Part shown: positions 44,442 through 59,400 of the stretch, in pieces
Position numbering within the stretch: the first letter of the stretch is position 1
How the letters are laid out: every line of letters starts with the position of its first letter
Origin: Amphiura filiformis
Taxonomy: Eukaryota > Echinodermata > Ophiuroidea > Amphilepidida > Amphiuridae
Reading direction: 5' to 3'
Length of the DNA: 64,000 bases
NCBI RefSeq assembly: GCF_039555335.1
Contig: NW_027305496.1
Span: forward strand, 248,001-312,000
Notes under the pieces: model-generated
Databases searched by the model: none
What the model was told of the DNA's origin: nothing
Seen by the model: only the letters and a program-made list of their open reading frames with translations
Position numbers and translations under genes: made by a program

Positions 44442-47400
44442 GTAAGTCACTAACTTAGGCTAGCATGCCAAGTATAGCCAAATTGGTCAAGCTGGGAGAT
44501 TCCATGTTCTTCTTCTTCTTCCTTATAAGTGCCTCCCTCATATGTATGAGTATTGTCGCACTGCGTACAGACAAGCTGTACTTATTTTTTACTCTGGAAC
44601 CTAGAGTAGATGAGTGTATTTTGAAGTACAGTCAACATGACCGGGATGATCCCCTGCTCTTTTCGAATAGCCTGTGACGTTCTTTAACGTGCACACTACA
44701 TTAATGTGAGAAAATATGCATGTACACGGGACCGACAGCTTAAAGTGCCCTCCGAAGCACTGAGCAAGTAGAGTGAAGTGTCTTGCTCAAGGACACAAAG
44801 AGCCGGACCTGGGATTCGAACCCTTGACCCTTGGGTTCACAGTCCTATGCCTTAACCGCTAGCCACGCTCTCCTCTTTGTTGATAGAAAGACAGCTTAGG
44901 CTAATAGAAATTGGCACTCCATTCGTGGTGGATAATAATCAAGTTTAAAACATGTAGGCCTAGCCTATGTCCGGCACTAGGGTGATTCTTTGTTGGATTA
45001 TTTTATTTGATCCTATTCATGTATTTGTGACCTTTTTCCTTTTCTCACAAGTCTGAAACATCGAGTCGTAGTACTAGTAGGCCCTACCGTCCATTCGAAC
45101 TTGGATGTAAGCTTAAGCGAGTTTATAGGCCTACAAGCTACATGTTGACGCAAATTCAAGAAAGTAGAAAACTTGGAAGTATGACTATAATATCCCGGGA
45201 CTATATAGGTAACCGTCCCAGGCAAACCTTGCTTAGTTTTAAACACATTTGTTAGTCAGCCAAATTCGCCGACAATGTCAATGCATATTTACATAGAAAT
45301 TTAAAACAACTGCCCGAAGCAGGAAACGTACATAAATATGTTTTCTATACTTCACTTGACCCAAATATATGATTTTTTATGGTGATAAGTCACCCGCACA
45401 TGGAATTTTAGAGGGATTTGGATAGCAGTTCCATTAAAAAAAAAGCTACTATCATAATGAGACTAAGATCTAGAAACACCCCCGAATGCCGTTTTGGGGA
45501 ATTTTGCTAGCTGAAACTTTTTGATGAAAGTCAATCTTTGACAAGATGTAACTTTGCTACGGAAAGTGCTATGAAAAAATGGTTTTCAGTTTCGGCTTTG
45601 TTTACTCAAGGGCTTTGATTTGATATATAAAATGATGCAGTTTGATGCAGGGTTCGATTTAGAAAATAAAATTTACATGCACAACTCTGATTTTTTCCTC
45701 AAAATGGGCTGAATAACACAAAATTTTGCATGCACAGGCAAAATTCTACATGCACAGAGCCAAAGTTACATGCATTTGTGCATGTAAAACCCCTCTAAAT
45801 CGAACACTGGTTTGATGGCAAATTTAAATTCACCTAGCATACCTAGACTATATCTGCCTCTGTATTTTGCAAACTAAAACAAGAATAGGGCCTACTCTAT
45901 TAAATAAATACAAAAATGAGAGTAGGCCTATGACTGAATTAATTTAGATGTTGTTGGAGTGGCATTCAATTTCGGAAAAAACGACACTCGACCATGGAAT
46001 TTAATTTTAAGTTTGTCAGTATATAAACGGTAAATCAAGTAAGTTTCTTTAACTCTTAAGACTTAGAAACGGTTGTTTGATTCCACTGACTATTTGCGAT
46101 CGAAATTTACATAACACCAATGACAGAAATCATCAACAAAAATCGAATCAGGGACTTGTTTTCACTCGAACATCATCAGCCGGAAGTGACGTGACACGGA
46201 CCGACAGAATATAATATTTCCAGGAATATTTCAAACTACAATGCGAACGTACGACCTTGGATACAATGCTATCCAATCACGAGTGCATTGGCATGGTTGA
46301 TTTACTTCAGCGTTACTCACGCACAGTCGACACGCTGCGCTGGCGCACATCGCGCAGTGTACGCAAAAATTTGTCACGCCATTGAAAGCTGCGTTCATTC
46401 AATTGGAATTCCCACTATAAGTTATATAGAAGCTGTCAGTACAGTATGTACAATCATGACAATGGTACTGGTGTATGGCCAGCATAATTTGTGGTGTATT
46501 TCGTGTACCCATCTTAATTAAGCTGAATTTATACTCAATAGCCGAGCGATTGCGATGGACCGCTCTAAGTCTTAGTCTAATATCAGACTACCGTATTTCG
46601 TCGAATAAACGCCCCCGGGGGCGTTACATTTTCCCAAGGGGGGGGCGTTTATTAGAGGTCATTTTTAGCACAAAAATTCCCGTTAAAATCATTAGGTAAG
46701 CTTAAAAGTCACGCTAAAATGACGAACTATGACCTTTTGACACTGACTTTTGGTTCACTTCCGGTTCGATGCAGATTTTCGCCATTTATTGCTGCTATTA
46801 TTGACCATGTGACAGCTTACGTACACAAGATAGCATGGAAATATCGGAATTTTTGAAACATCTTGGTTAGGGTGCATCTATAGCCCCCATAGTTTGCATT
46901 ATTTTTGTCCATAGCCTTAACATGTTCCACTTGTCCCAAAACTAATCCCTACCAAATTTTATTGAATTCGGAGTTTGTCTTATGGGGCCACCGCAGGCTT
47001 GAAGTCCGAACATGGGTTTGTCCATTGAAACATGTAGTAACGTGAACTTTGCACTCTAAAAACACACTAATATCCTATATAATGCATGTAATGTATAAAT
47101 GGAAAGAAGAGGGCCATATGAAACTTAACTTTAATACTCTACTGTAGGATTTGTTTGTTGGATATTCAGATGAGGGTCAAAGGTCAACAGAGTTCAATGT
47201 CAATAAAGGTCAAAGGTCAACCAAATAAGGTCAAAGGTCAACAATAAATGAATACATGTAGTGTATTATGACATTCAGACACCACATTGGTGAAGTAATT
47301 CTCACACAAGTTTTCAATGATCTGCAAATTGAGGTATCAAGATCGCCGGAAGTCACCTTACTTATTCACAAGATTTCGCATGAACTTTGACCTGCTCCCA

Positions 47401-50400
47401 CATGGAGGTAATCAGCCGCTTGCGCAATTGAATGTTGCCAATCTCTGTGAGCCAGGGTTAAGCATGTAAATAGAAGAGTGGAGAAGTGAAGTACTGCAAA
47501 TCCTGAAAACACAGTTAAGGACCTGAAGAGAGATGATTATCTTGAGTTTGTGCATCCTCTTCTTAGGAAGCGCTGATGCTGTAATTTCAGCTAAATTCAA
47601 GCAACCTGGAGCTCTCCACAAAGCCAGGTGGATGGCAAAGCTACTTTACTCAATAATGATCTGTTTGCTTGAAGCCCAGATTTCACAGCTGCCACTACAT
47701 GTAGGTACCAAGACCTAGGTGTCAAGTGTTGAAAGTGAGAGAATTTGTTATCTTCGCCACTCTGATCTACAGTTCGTGGTGGTTTGACCTGCACTTCAGC
47801 TGCTGATGCTCCATGTCATGATCTCAATCTGTTTCACAAGTTGCTCATGTATGAGGCTGTGAATCCAGCCATTTCTTCAAGTACAATTAAAGCTTTGAAG
47901 CGTCACCTATACTTGACAAGAGAGCTAGTGTCCGTTGCACTGTTAGTGTTACTGTTTAGTGATACAGTGCCCACAGATGAGCGATGTGCACTCGCTGATA
48001 AACTCCTTGCAGTTAAACCTGCAGTAAACATCTTAGCACCTAAGAAGCGGATTGGATTAGCCTTTGGAAAGCTTGAGCTTCCAACCAACATCACATGCAG
48101 CACCGCTGCAACATCTCTTGGAGACTTGGTCAATGAGGACTCATGGTTCACTATCTACATCCTGCAAATACATGGTCGAATTCTCCAGCATATCGAGAAT
48201 CCTTTGCCAACATTGGAGCCATCAGTGTTATCAACGACTGTGCAGAACGTGGTGTAAAGCTTAGCGCGGACTTCTTGGATGCAGCAAGAATGGAAAAGCA
48301 CTCCAAAATACACTACAAGTTTTGGTTCTCCTAGTTGTTATCCAGCGAGAACCTTCAGGAGAACCGGTTCTCGGGTTCTCCTCGAATTTGAAACCCTGCG
48401 TAGCAAAGTTACATCTAGCCAAAGATTGACTTTCATCAAAAAGATTCAGCTAGCAATTTTAATTCCCCAAAACGGCATTTCGGGGGTGTTTCTAGATCTT
48501 AGTCTCATTATGATAGCAGCATTTTTTAATGGAACTGCTATCAAAATCCCTCTAAAATTCCATGTGCGATTGTCTTATCACCATAAAAATCATATATTTG
48601 GGTCAAGTGAAGTATAGAAAACATATTTATGTAGGTTTCCTTCTTCGCCAGTTGTTATAAATTTCTATGTAAATATGCATTGACATTGTCGGCGAATTTG
48701 GCTGACTAGCAAATGTGTTAACTAAGGTTTGCCTGGCGTACCTATAACATCTACATCTACATCTACATCAAGACTACGTCAAGACCTGTTGCTACAAGTT
48801 AGCCTACAACACATTTGTAAGACCAGTTGTTGAGTATGCCAGCTGCTTATGGAATCCTACCACCAAGAGAAACATCACCAAGGTTGAGTCTGTGCAACGC
48901 AGTGCTGCCAGATATGTCATGAACGACTACTCCCGAGAAAGCAGTGTTACATCCATGCTGAATAACCTCGGATGGGAATCTCTGCAACAACGAAGAGCAA
49001 TCTCCAAAGCCACCATGCTGTACCGAATTGTCAACCATCTCATTGATATTCCTAACAGCCAGCTGATCCCTTCAAACATCACCACCAGGGGCAACTCTCA
49101 GAGGTTCCATGTTCCATTCTCCCGCACAGCTTTACTGCAAGGCTCTTTCTTCCCAGACACTATCCGTCTGTGGAACTCATTGCCCCAGGAAGTTGTTGAA
49201 TCACCAACCCTAGACGTCTTCAAGTCCAGAGTGTGTGGTGGTGTCTCCTTCACTTAACCAGTCCACTTTCCAGTCATCTTTTTAGCTGCACTTTCACCTT
49301 GTATATAGTTTTGGATCAGCACCAGTCCTTGTCTGCACTTGCTTGAATGCACCACAACTAATGTGCGAGTATACTCCAGCGGAGGTTTCTGCACAGTATT
49401 GGAAGATGATGATGAAGATGATGTTCTGTACTCAGCATAGTCCTTCTGTCAGGATGTCGTGCCAAGGTGACAAAATGCTTGTGTGCGGTGCCGGAAGTTA
49501 CATGTCAAACTATCTGACTTTCACTTTGCGATGTGCAAACGCCGAATTTTGTGATGCATCGCATCGGCATCGCTCGTCCGCTTGTGTCTTGTGATGCTTT
49601 CATTCTTTTGCATACATGTATATCTTCACGGCGAGTATAAATTCAGCTTTACTGTAAAACTTTAACAGGAGCCATGTGAATGTTGACAAGGTGCAAGCCC
49701 GGGCTTACTCGAGAACTCTAGATTCGAATTTGCACACGATAGTTACGCATTCGATGCTATAGTACTTTGCAATGGTTTTTCAGTCTGACAGCTGTGCATT
49801 TTGTTGCACTGGGGGATATTTATTCTGTTTTATGAAATTCGGATTAAAGTTTATATTTCGATGAGTCAACTCAACTGTAGGCCTATCTTTTGATCAAGAT
49901 TTGCCTTTTTTGGACAGTCTAAAATTTCACTTTTAGCAACATTTTTGATGCAATCGCCTGTCGTGATCGGCTGTGCTTACTTCTGAACTTCAATTGCTGT
50001 ACACAGTGTCATTATTCAGCGAATCCGTCTTGATTTTGAATAAAATATAATAAATAAATGTAGACATTTATATAGCGCTTTATGCCGTAAACAGCCTCAA
50101 AGCTCTTTACATTTATTCCGCCATTATTAAATTATGCTGGAACCACGTTTGCAGCCTACAAATGGTGCAGGTTTCATCCATGCGTGTATTTGGGGGGGGA
50201 TTTAAGGGGCGGCCAAAATGAAGGGGCGGCAGAAGAAGAAGGGACGGCAAAAACAGGGGCAGCAAAAACGAAGAAGTATTTATAAAAAGGGCGGAAAAAT
50301 TTGATAAAGCATAAAGTGCTCTTCACTTTTTCAAACGACCGATAAAAAAATTGGGTCAACCTTTTTTCGCTTTTCGGGCTTTTGAGGAAGGGGCGGCAAA

Positions 50401-53400
50401 ATTGAATTTTCTTCAGCCCCCCGGGGTTGGGGCGGCCACGGTACGCCACTGTCATCAGTACAACGACTATGACTAACCCTAACAGCTTCCCATTGCACCT
50501 GGGTGGGGTGAGGCAAGCGAGGTAAAGCGCCATGCCCAAGGGCGCAACACGGTGGTGGGAGGGGGACTCGAACCCACGCACATTGAGCAAGCTCTCAGAT
50601 TATGAGTCAAAGGCCGTAACCACTGAGCCACCATGCCCTCCAGCCTCTAGGTCTCTAGCCTAGAATGTGAATCTATCGGTGAGCAAATTCTTGGCTAGAC
50701 TTCTCGAGCAAGCCCGGGCCGCAAGCCAAACTATATCATTATGCATTTTCAGATTCCCACATATGCACATCTACACGTATGAATGGGAATTGTTTTGCAT
50801 ACCGGACGTACCTTCCAAAATGTTTGGTTCACGAGCACTTGTTCGAGAAGTACTCTAGCCAAGAATTTACTCATCGATAGCCAGGACTCGGACCCTGAAG
50901 CTAAAAACTCAGACTTGGCCCCCAAGGACTCGGGACTCGGCTCCGAGTCCTCCTCGAGTCCTTTTCGAGTCCGGCAAAATGGGGTCTTTTTAGGTCTTAT
51001 ATTTTTGTTCATTTTAATCATTTACCACCTGAATTTGGTTTTGCTGTGGAACTGAATTCAGCAGTCGGGCGCTTGCAAAAATAGACGGTTTTACAATTAA
51101 TCATTGCCATCACAACCAAAATGGGAACTAATTAAATCGATTCATCAATTATTTTACCTGCTCATGTGTGGAACTTTCTGTATACTACTATAATGATGGT
51201 TATCAATTGGCAAGGATACTTGGGCTGTAGTGACGTCAAGAAATGATACCGATACCGGGTCGAAATTTAAAGATATTTTAATTTTATTTCTTTATATAAC
51301 GGAGAGTACTTTAAAACAAACCAGGTATAAAATAAACAATGATAATAGGGCAAAACATAAATGACCGGTTGATCCCTTGACTCGGTTGACTCGGACTCGA
51401 ACATTGAGGACTCGGACTCGGACATCAGAAATTGGCAGGGACTCAAACTCGAACACCAAGGACTCGGACTCAGACATTGAGGACTCGACTGCAACACTGC
51501 CGATAGCTTCACATTCTAGGCTAGAGACCATTGCATTCAAAATCTAGTCGGATTCGCTGAAGCATGACACTGTGTAAAGCAATGCAAGTTCAGAAGTAGA
51601 AAGCAAATTTATACTTCTACGCCACTCAAATTTGGTACACTCACCGGAGTGCTTTCACCGGGTCAACCGGCGTCATCAGCGGATGTTATTGCTCTGAAGA
51701 TTGTTGTTGCTAGTGATGTAGTACCATACTAGGACACCTCCGATGACGTCACAGATGTTTAATTTCCGAACACATTTTAGTAACTGATAACCATGTTTCA
51801 CTTCATCTTCTCTTTCCAATCCTTGCAGTAACTATCATCAGTGGGTTCCTGATGGTCATCCTATTTGTATCAGAACTCAACTACTACCTCAGCAAAGAGG
51901 TAAGTCACACAATTGTCAGTGTGTTCAAAATGTTTTGCATACATGTGAAAAGTCCGATCCTGACTCCACATCGCAGTGCGATGCGATGCTGCAATGCTAT
52001 AAAAACATAATCTGAGCCAGGTTTTTACCAGCTCAGCGGTGAAAATTCTCATTTTGTGGTGGACATTTCATTCTGCAATGTAGTTGCAAAATGTTCAACT
52101 TTTTCGCATTGCGCTACAATATGGCAGCCGTGCATGCTTGGTACTGGAAAATCAAGGTTGGTAGAATGACCTTGAAAAGAGATGCAAACCCCACATGCTT
52201 TTCAAACATGGCAACATCGTGTGATGAAATTAAAATCTTCATTTTAATTTTATCATGTGATGCTGATTTCATCGCGTGATGCTGCGATGTTTGAAAACCA
52301 TCGCAGCATCACATTGCACTGGGAAGTGGAGTCAGAATCGGATATAAATCTGTGCTCAAGGTACATGTAAGGCCAAACTAAAAAATGTCTCAAATAGGGG
52401 TGTGATTTTCGGGTAATTTTGTGCCCGGTACCGCCAGATTTTTCGGCGGGTAACCGGTACCAAATTGCAAAAAAAAAAAAAAAAAAAAGTTTTTTTTCGG
52501 TTTTGTAGTGTCTCTGTACCTAGACCTGAATGCTAGGATCATGGTTGACCTAAAAAAAAAAATAAAATAAAAATTGAATTTTGCACATTGTTTTGTAATT
52601 TTAATTTGAAAATTGATACATAGTTTTCATGTCATATGCATTGAATTTGAATGCATTTTCCCTGTGCTATAATTTTCGGGTACCCGGGCAGGGAATTTCC
52701 TGCCCGGGTAATAGGATTATCGGGCGGGACTCGAATTCCCGAGACTCGCTCACACCCTTAGTCTCAAAGCACCTGCGGGCATTCATTTTTCTTAGCACAT
52801 ATCCATATCAGCTGAAACAGCAAATTATCTTTTTTTCTTTAAAATCATGAAAGTCTGAGATATATTTGGCAAAAATGACTTGATTAGATTATAGGTAATA
52901 AAACAATTGATATTTGTACTTCAATTGTGTAAATGAACCACAATTTTATGCTGTGTACTTTTGAACACTCACAAATGACATCTTAATTCAAAATAAAGGT
53001 TTTTTTTGCTCTTCACTGTTTCTAACGACCGTGAAAAAAATTGGGTCAACCTTTTCGGGCTGTTAAGGAAGTTGTGTAGAAGATTGAGATCTTGTCGTCC
53101 ATAGGGGGGTGTATGGATTTCAACTGGAAGAACCCATTTAAAATCTATAAGTTGGAGTGACATCTTGATTTGTAATCCTCACATTATGCGACATATTAGG
53201 CTGATGAAAGTTCCATGTTTCCTGTCACCTGCCCGCATCACTTTTTTCATTTTGGCAATTCCATGTATCCCGTCACATGCACAAATGACTTTTTCATTTT
53301 GATAATTATCTGCAAATTGAGATGCAAATATGTTTAAATTTTTGAATTTTAAAATATCTGACATTTTGAGAGTTTATAAAAAATCTCAAAAATCCCTGCT

Positions 53401-56400
53401 GATGAATTCAGCAGTTTGTCTTAGTTGTACATGTAGGGGTAGAGGACATAGTCAATTGTGAAAGTTTAAGAACCCTTCCATGTTCCTGGCGATTATTGTA
53501 GATTGTAGATTTCTTTTCATTTTTTAATACCTCTAATATGGTCATTTTCACGGTAAAGGGTGTAACTTTGGATTTTTAACATTTTAATCCGTAGTGTTCT
53601 AATAAAGCCACAGAATTCCATAATTTTTGGCCACATAAGTCATCTAGTTAGCAGCTACCTTGGGTAGCATAATCAGCTTTGGGAGTTACTGCGTTCAGTT
53701 TTAGCAGGCTTAAATGTACTTAATATTGCCATTTTGAAAAACTATAAAAACAGTAACATTTTTGTAAAACCCTGTGTTTTCTTCAGTTAGTTCATGGATA
53801 ATTTTTCTTATCCTGAAAGTACAGTCATATGTTCAGTAAACACTGCCACATTAGATTTAATTGTGAACGGCCCTGTATTTTTGAGAACCGGACTTCGATA
53901 TTTGTCGCTTCGAGGCTTCATTTTCCGTTAACAATTGTTAACAAACTTTGTGGGTGTAGCTTTGGTTCATAATTCTTGGTTATTTCTTCACTTCTTCTTG
54001 ATTTATAACAGTTGTTATCTTAACTTGAAATGGGTAACAAAATTAGCCGATTTGCAAGCTTTTAAAATTTTTATAAAATCTTGACTTCAAATAGCCGTTT
54101 TTCCGTTAACTTTTTTGAAGCCTCCGAAACAAACTGTTCAGCAAGCTTGTGCAAATATAAATAAAAGAGCTCATCCAATCTATTTATCAAAATGTAGCAA
54201 AGTAGATCCTCAAGTCACATGTTTTTAAATCGTGGAGATATATATCACCGCTTGAAAATGGGACCCAATACAAACTTTCCGTTAACAATTGAAGCCTCCA
54301 AACAAATGAAGCCTCCAAACAACAGTAAACTTAATTATCATCTATGCATATCTAAATTGGTGTGTTTCATAATGATATCTGCATTGTAATTATTACTTGA
54401 TATGTGCAGAATGTCATAAATTAAAAAAAAAATTGACATTATGGTTAATGTTTGAAAAATATACTGATACCTTAAAAAGCCTGTTTCGGAGGCTTCACAT
54501 GCAAAAAACACCATACTTAACAAATGGGTGAAAAAATTAATGTGTGATAAATCTACAATATCTGCCGCATAGAATCATTGATTCAATACACACAAGAAAA
54601 TAACAGCTTAGATGATCCCAACACTGTTGTTTTCAAAAAACTACTTCTGCAATGTTTAACAATTGTTAACATGAAGCCTCGAAACAAAAAAAATGACTTG
54701 CTGTGATAATTTAATTTTTGTCACAACTGAAATTCAATACTTAGAAGCAAAGCATGAAAATTGGTAATTGTGATATTTTTACCTATTTTTTTATGTCAAC
54801 TTGTAGTAGTTAGCTAAATATTTTACTTTTATGATCACCTGTGTTGTTAACTGAAGCCTCCAAACACAAATCGCTTGAATTGCCAATTCTAAAAATAACT
54901 CCAATTTCTGTGAAACTTGGCTGGGAGGTTCCTTTCATCAAGTAGTATTTGTACATGAAGTTAGACATTCAAATTATTTTAGGAACCCAATTAAAACTTA
55001 AAAAATATGTTTAAGGTTTGGAAATTTCCATTGTAAATGACACTTGATGTTAAAAATTTTCAAAACTGCAATTACAAACATAGCAAAACATGGTATAAAA
55101 TTTAACTTATATCTGTTGACTTACTTTGAATGGAATTTCACATGTATTCCAGCTTTCATGTGAAAATTTTCTGAGGTTATGTAAAATACATTTTTCTTAG
55201 ATTTTAACCAAAATGTTATGCAAATGTCAAATTTTTATTAGAAATCAAAAGGTTTAAGCCTTGAAACATTATTTTACTTGAATTTAAGTTGCTTCTATGC
55301 ATGATTTCAGTAAACAGAAACATATTTAAGTGGTTTGAAATTTTGACCCTAAAAATCAAAAGTTACACCCTTTACCGTGAAAATGACCATATACATGTAG
55401 GTAATAATACAGTCAAATAAATAATGAAATATATGTTGCTCCATCACTGGACAAAAATATGTGACAGCACAGAAAACTTAACATTAATTTTCATTAATGT
55501 GTGTCTTCTTCTATGTTTTGGGTCACCTCAATGCTGGTAATGACGTCAATGCTTTTTTGCGGTTGCACTGCAAGCGTGCAGCTTTGTACACATGTGTAAG
55601 CTCTGCACAATTAACTTTATGTGAAATACGCACCTGCGACACTACCAAGTTTGTGGTGAACCAAAGTTAAGTGTGAAGCTAAATTTTTGGCCTCTAGGAA
55701 CTATTTTGATTGGTTATACAAAATGTAAAGAGAGCTATATATCATATATATTGAACCAATGAAGAGATAGATAAGACTGGCTAGTACAGGCTTAGAAATC
55801 TGTGGAAGTGTGGGCGAATCCATTTGGATTCTCACTAGAGAATTTTGCATTAATGTTTGTACAATTTCACTCCCAATGAGAATTAGAGAATAAAGGTATT
55901 GTTTTTAGCCACTGGAGTGCATCTATCGTCTCATATCACACACGGGCGACATCCTTATTTTAAGTAAAACAACGAGGCGAAGCCGAGTTGTTTTACTTAA
56001 AATAATGATATCGCCCGTGTGATATGAGACGATAGATGCACGACAGGTGCTAAAAACAATACCTTTATTCTCATTCTTAAACACTTCAATTCAAATAAAA
56101 AATTATCATAACATGTATTACAAATTTGAATCTATACTAAATCCTACATTTTGCAAGGAATTTACCTAAGGCTTAAAATCGACCAGTCCAGTTGTTGTTA
56201 TGCGCTTCCGATTGGTCCAAATAGCGTGTGCACGCGTATCGCGTTGATGCACACGCGCTGACCCGTGTGATATCTAGTGATGTGGTCGACATGCCTTATG
56301 TCGACATAATGTCGACGCCGGCACGCATGCCGACATGTCGACCATATGATTTTTTTTTTTTTTTTTTTTTAGTTTTCAAAAAATATTTTTGGGCAGAAAA

Positions 56401-56439
56401 GAAAGTAAAAAGCAAAAACTGACAAGTTATTAAAGGTTG

Positions 56440-56481
<42 letters not shown>

Positions 56482-59400
56482 TTTTACAAAGTTGATGAAC
56501 TTGTACATTTTGATTACCTTTGCTTCTATTGAACAGTCAGGGACACATTGAATTAGTATGCATTGCTAGCTGTTCAATAGAAACAAAAGTAATTAAAATG
56601 TACAACTTTTTCATCTTTGTAAAAAAAAATTGGCATTTTTTTTTTTTGAGTAGCAGTATTTCTCTGGTTTCAACCTGAATAACAAGTCAGTTTGGGCCTA
56701 TAACTTGATTTTCTGGCCAAAATATTTTTTGAAAATTAAAATTTTAATTTTTAATTTTTTATGTCGACACACTGTCGACGTCGGTATACGAATTATATCG
56801 ACATGTCGACAATAAAAAACGGTGCCGACCACATCACTAGTGATATCGTGTCATATCACACGGGTAAAGAACCAATAAGATTGCAGGAACGTTCTCAAGT
56901 GTTTTAGAATGAGTAATACACATTCAGTTCTTTACTTAATTACAACCATGTACATATTCAGAATTTTGACAAAAAGAATGGAATGTTACAATATTGCTTT
57001 GAGTCTTGACAGTTATCCATGATTTCCATTTTTTTTTTTTTAGGTGGTACCAGAACTATACGTAGATTCATCACGGGGAGAGAAGTTAAAGATCAATGTA
57101 GACATCATTTTTCCAAAAATGCCATGTGCTTGTAAGTATATATCACATGAGAAAAGCAATTTCATAATCAGTTTTCAACAGGCAGGGCTAAGAATTTTCA
57201 TGCTTTTGATTGTTTAGTGCTGTATTTTTCTGGAATAGGGAGTAGTTAAAAATAATTATGTTGATGCTGTATTCAGATGATCTATGCTAGAACACAATGC
57301 TGGCACAGCTGCAGCCCTCGAATTAAGGATCTGAAGGGGCACAGCAACTTTTTTAGGGCAAGTTGATAATTGCCTTGGATTTTCACTGAAAAGGCAAGGC
57401 AACACAGCAGTTTGTAATATTTCAAGAGGGCATCATGGCAACTGTTGAAAATTTGAGAAGGGCACCAAGGCAATTTCTCAAAAGTGAAGAAAACACACAC
57501 AAACATAGATACCGTATATAATTTTATAATGAAGGGGCAGGGCTGGGGCACCCACAGCAACTTCATTATAGAGGGCACGGCAAGTGACTGCCTTGGGTAA
57601 AGGACATATTTTGAGGGCATTACGGCAGTGGGGATGGGCACCCACGGCAAAATGCCATGGGTGCTGTGGGTTAATTCGAGGGCTGCACAGCTGTGCAGGC
57701 TGTGACAGCAGGTTGGATCCCTATACAATACATGTAGTCCAATCTACAGTTCTACACTTAAATGTAGGCAATACCTTTACATGTATCTCTTATCCGAGGT
57801 TTCTCCAGCCATGTGTATTAAACTGGTGCAGCTAAAGCTAAAGCTTTTCCTCTTTTCAGCTGATTTCCTCTTTTTTATTCCTGAAATTAACACATTTTCT
57901 TTTATTTTCAGCCCAATTTGAGCCATTTTACCCCAATTTTACGCTGCTTTTCAGCGTTTTTTGAGCATTTTCATTTTTTTTCCTCTTTTTTTATAAAGAC
58001 CCTGTTTCAGGTCTGAGAGAAATCTTTTTCTTTGGGCACTTTGACTTGTAAACATTGCTACGACAAAAGAGAAATTAATTGTTTTTTTTTTATGTCCATT
58101 GACGCCTCTCAAAGAAACAGAACGCAGCTTTATATTTTGTCAACATAATTTCAAAAGCAAATGATCTGATCATTTTAGTGAATAGTAAAAACACATTCTA
58201 TTTTGTTGTGTATCTGATATTCTTTTCTTCCCCAATCTCTTTCACCAGTTCTGAGTATAGATGCTATGGATATATCCGGTGAGCAGCAACTAGACGTGGC
58301 AACAAATCTGTATAAGAGACGTTTGAATCCCGATGGGAGCAAAATCACAGATGAAGACGAGAAGCACGAGTTGGGAAAAGAGAGCAAAAACGCTGCAGAT
58401 ATTATCAAGGTAAGTTGTAAGGAGAGGGGAGGTGCAGGCTTTGCCGTTTGAGGAGAGCTAGAGTGATTGCTTCCTACATGTATCACTCCCCTCAAATAAA
58501 CCTTAGGAGAGCTTTATTGCTCACCTATCTTTAACAACAATAATAACCACATACATGTATATACAGTATGACATGTAGGAAAAATGCTCTCCTAGTGCGC
58601 TCCTGTAGCATTCAAGGAGAGCAATTAAAAGCACCCTTGCAAATTTCAAACGGCAAAGCCTGAGGTGTAATTTGAGCTTTGACCCCCAGTCCAATTAAAA
58701 AAGCATTTTAAAATTCCACTATTTTGGGCAATACTTTCCAAATTTGAAGCTAATTTTCAGATTTGGTTATTGGTTTATTATTGTATTGTGAATTGAGTGG
58801 ATGCAACTTGAGCTTCCTCCACTCAAAACTAACAATAAAGCAATTATGGACCGACCCCAGGCCAACCCAGATTTTGCGTTTTGGGAGAATATTTGTTTTA
58901 CCTTAAACGGGAAGCCCAGCTTGGTCAGTTCGCCACAGAAGAACTGACTTACACCTGTTACTTTGATGACAGACAGAACAGAATTTACATGGATAAATTT
59001 TATCCTTGACTAATTCCCTACAGAACTAGAAGCAAAAGTGGGGCTTCCACTTTAAGCTGTTTTTGGACCAAAATGTATTAATTTTGACTGAAAATGTTTT
59101 GAAAAAAATTCAGAACATTTTCAAAATCATCAATTTTTGCAAAATTTTCAAGCTTGCGGTGATATTTTAGGGTCATTTTAGCCTCCAGAAAAAAGAAGAA
59201 AAAAAGAGAAAAATATCACGACTGCCCGACCCTACTTGAAAAGTACATCCGCCTTTAAAACATTTTTTTTGTCGCCTAATTCAAATTTCAAAGTCTGGCA
59301 AAACCAGGACAGATTTGCTTTGATTTTGGATGTTTGTTTATTCCTGAGTACAAAAACCCTGAGATAACCCCTGTCTGTGTTTGCAAGCATAGGCGTAGAT

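Larger units (their letters stand above)
49978..51600. repeat. Inverted repeat pair (about 65-bp arms) around nested insertions
   Basis: 49978-50042 (TTACTTCTGAACTTCAATTG, ACACAGTGTCAT, CGAATCCGTCTTGATTTTGA) is the imperfect complement of 51531-51600. Between the arms lie a GGGGCGGC-word element, a SINE, and a fold-back MITE broken by a hAT-like element. Confidence 0.7.

Noticed and set aside
56228..56508. Frames with poly-Phe or poly-Lys runs
   Set aside because: Produced by the T and A tracts inside a transposon.
57282..57835. 148-codon minus and 83-codon plus frames
   Set aside because: They lie in a hAT-like MITE made of iterated words; composition, not coding, keeps them open.
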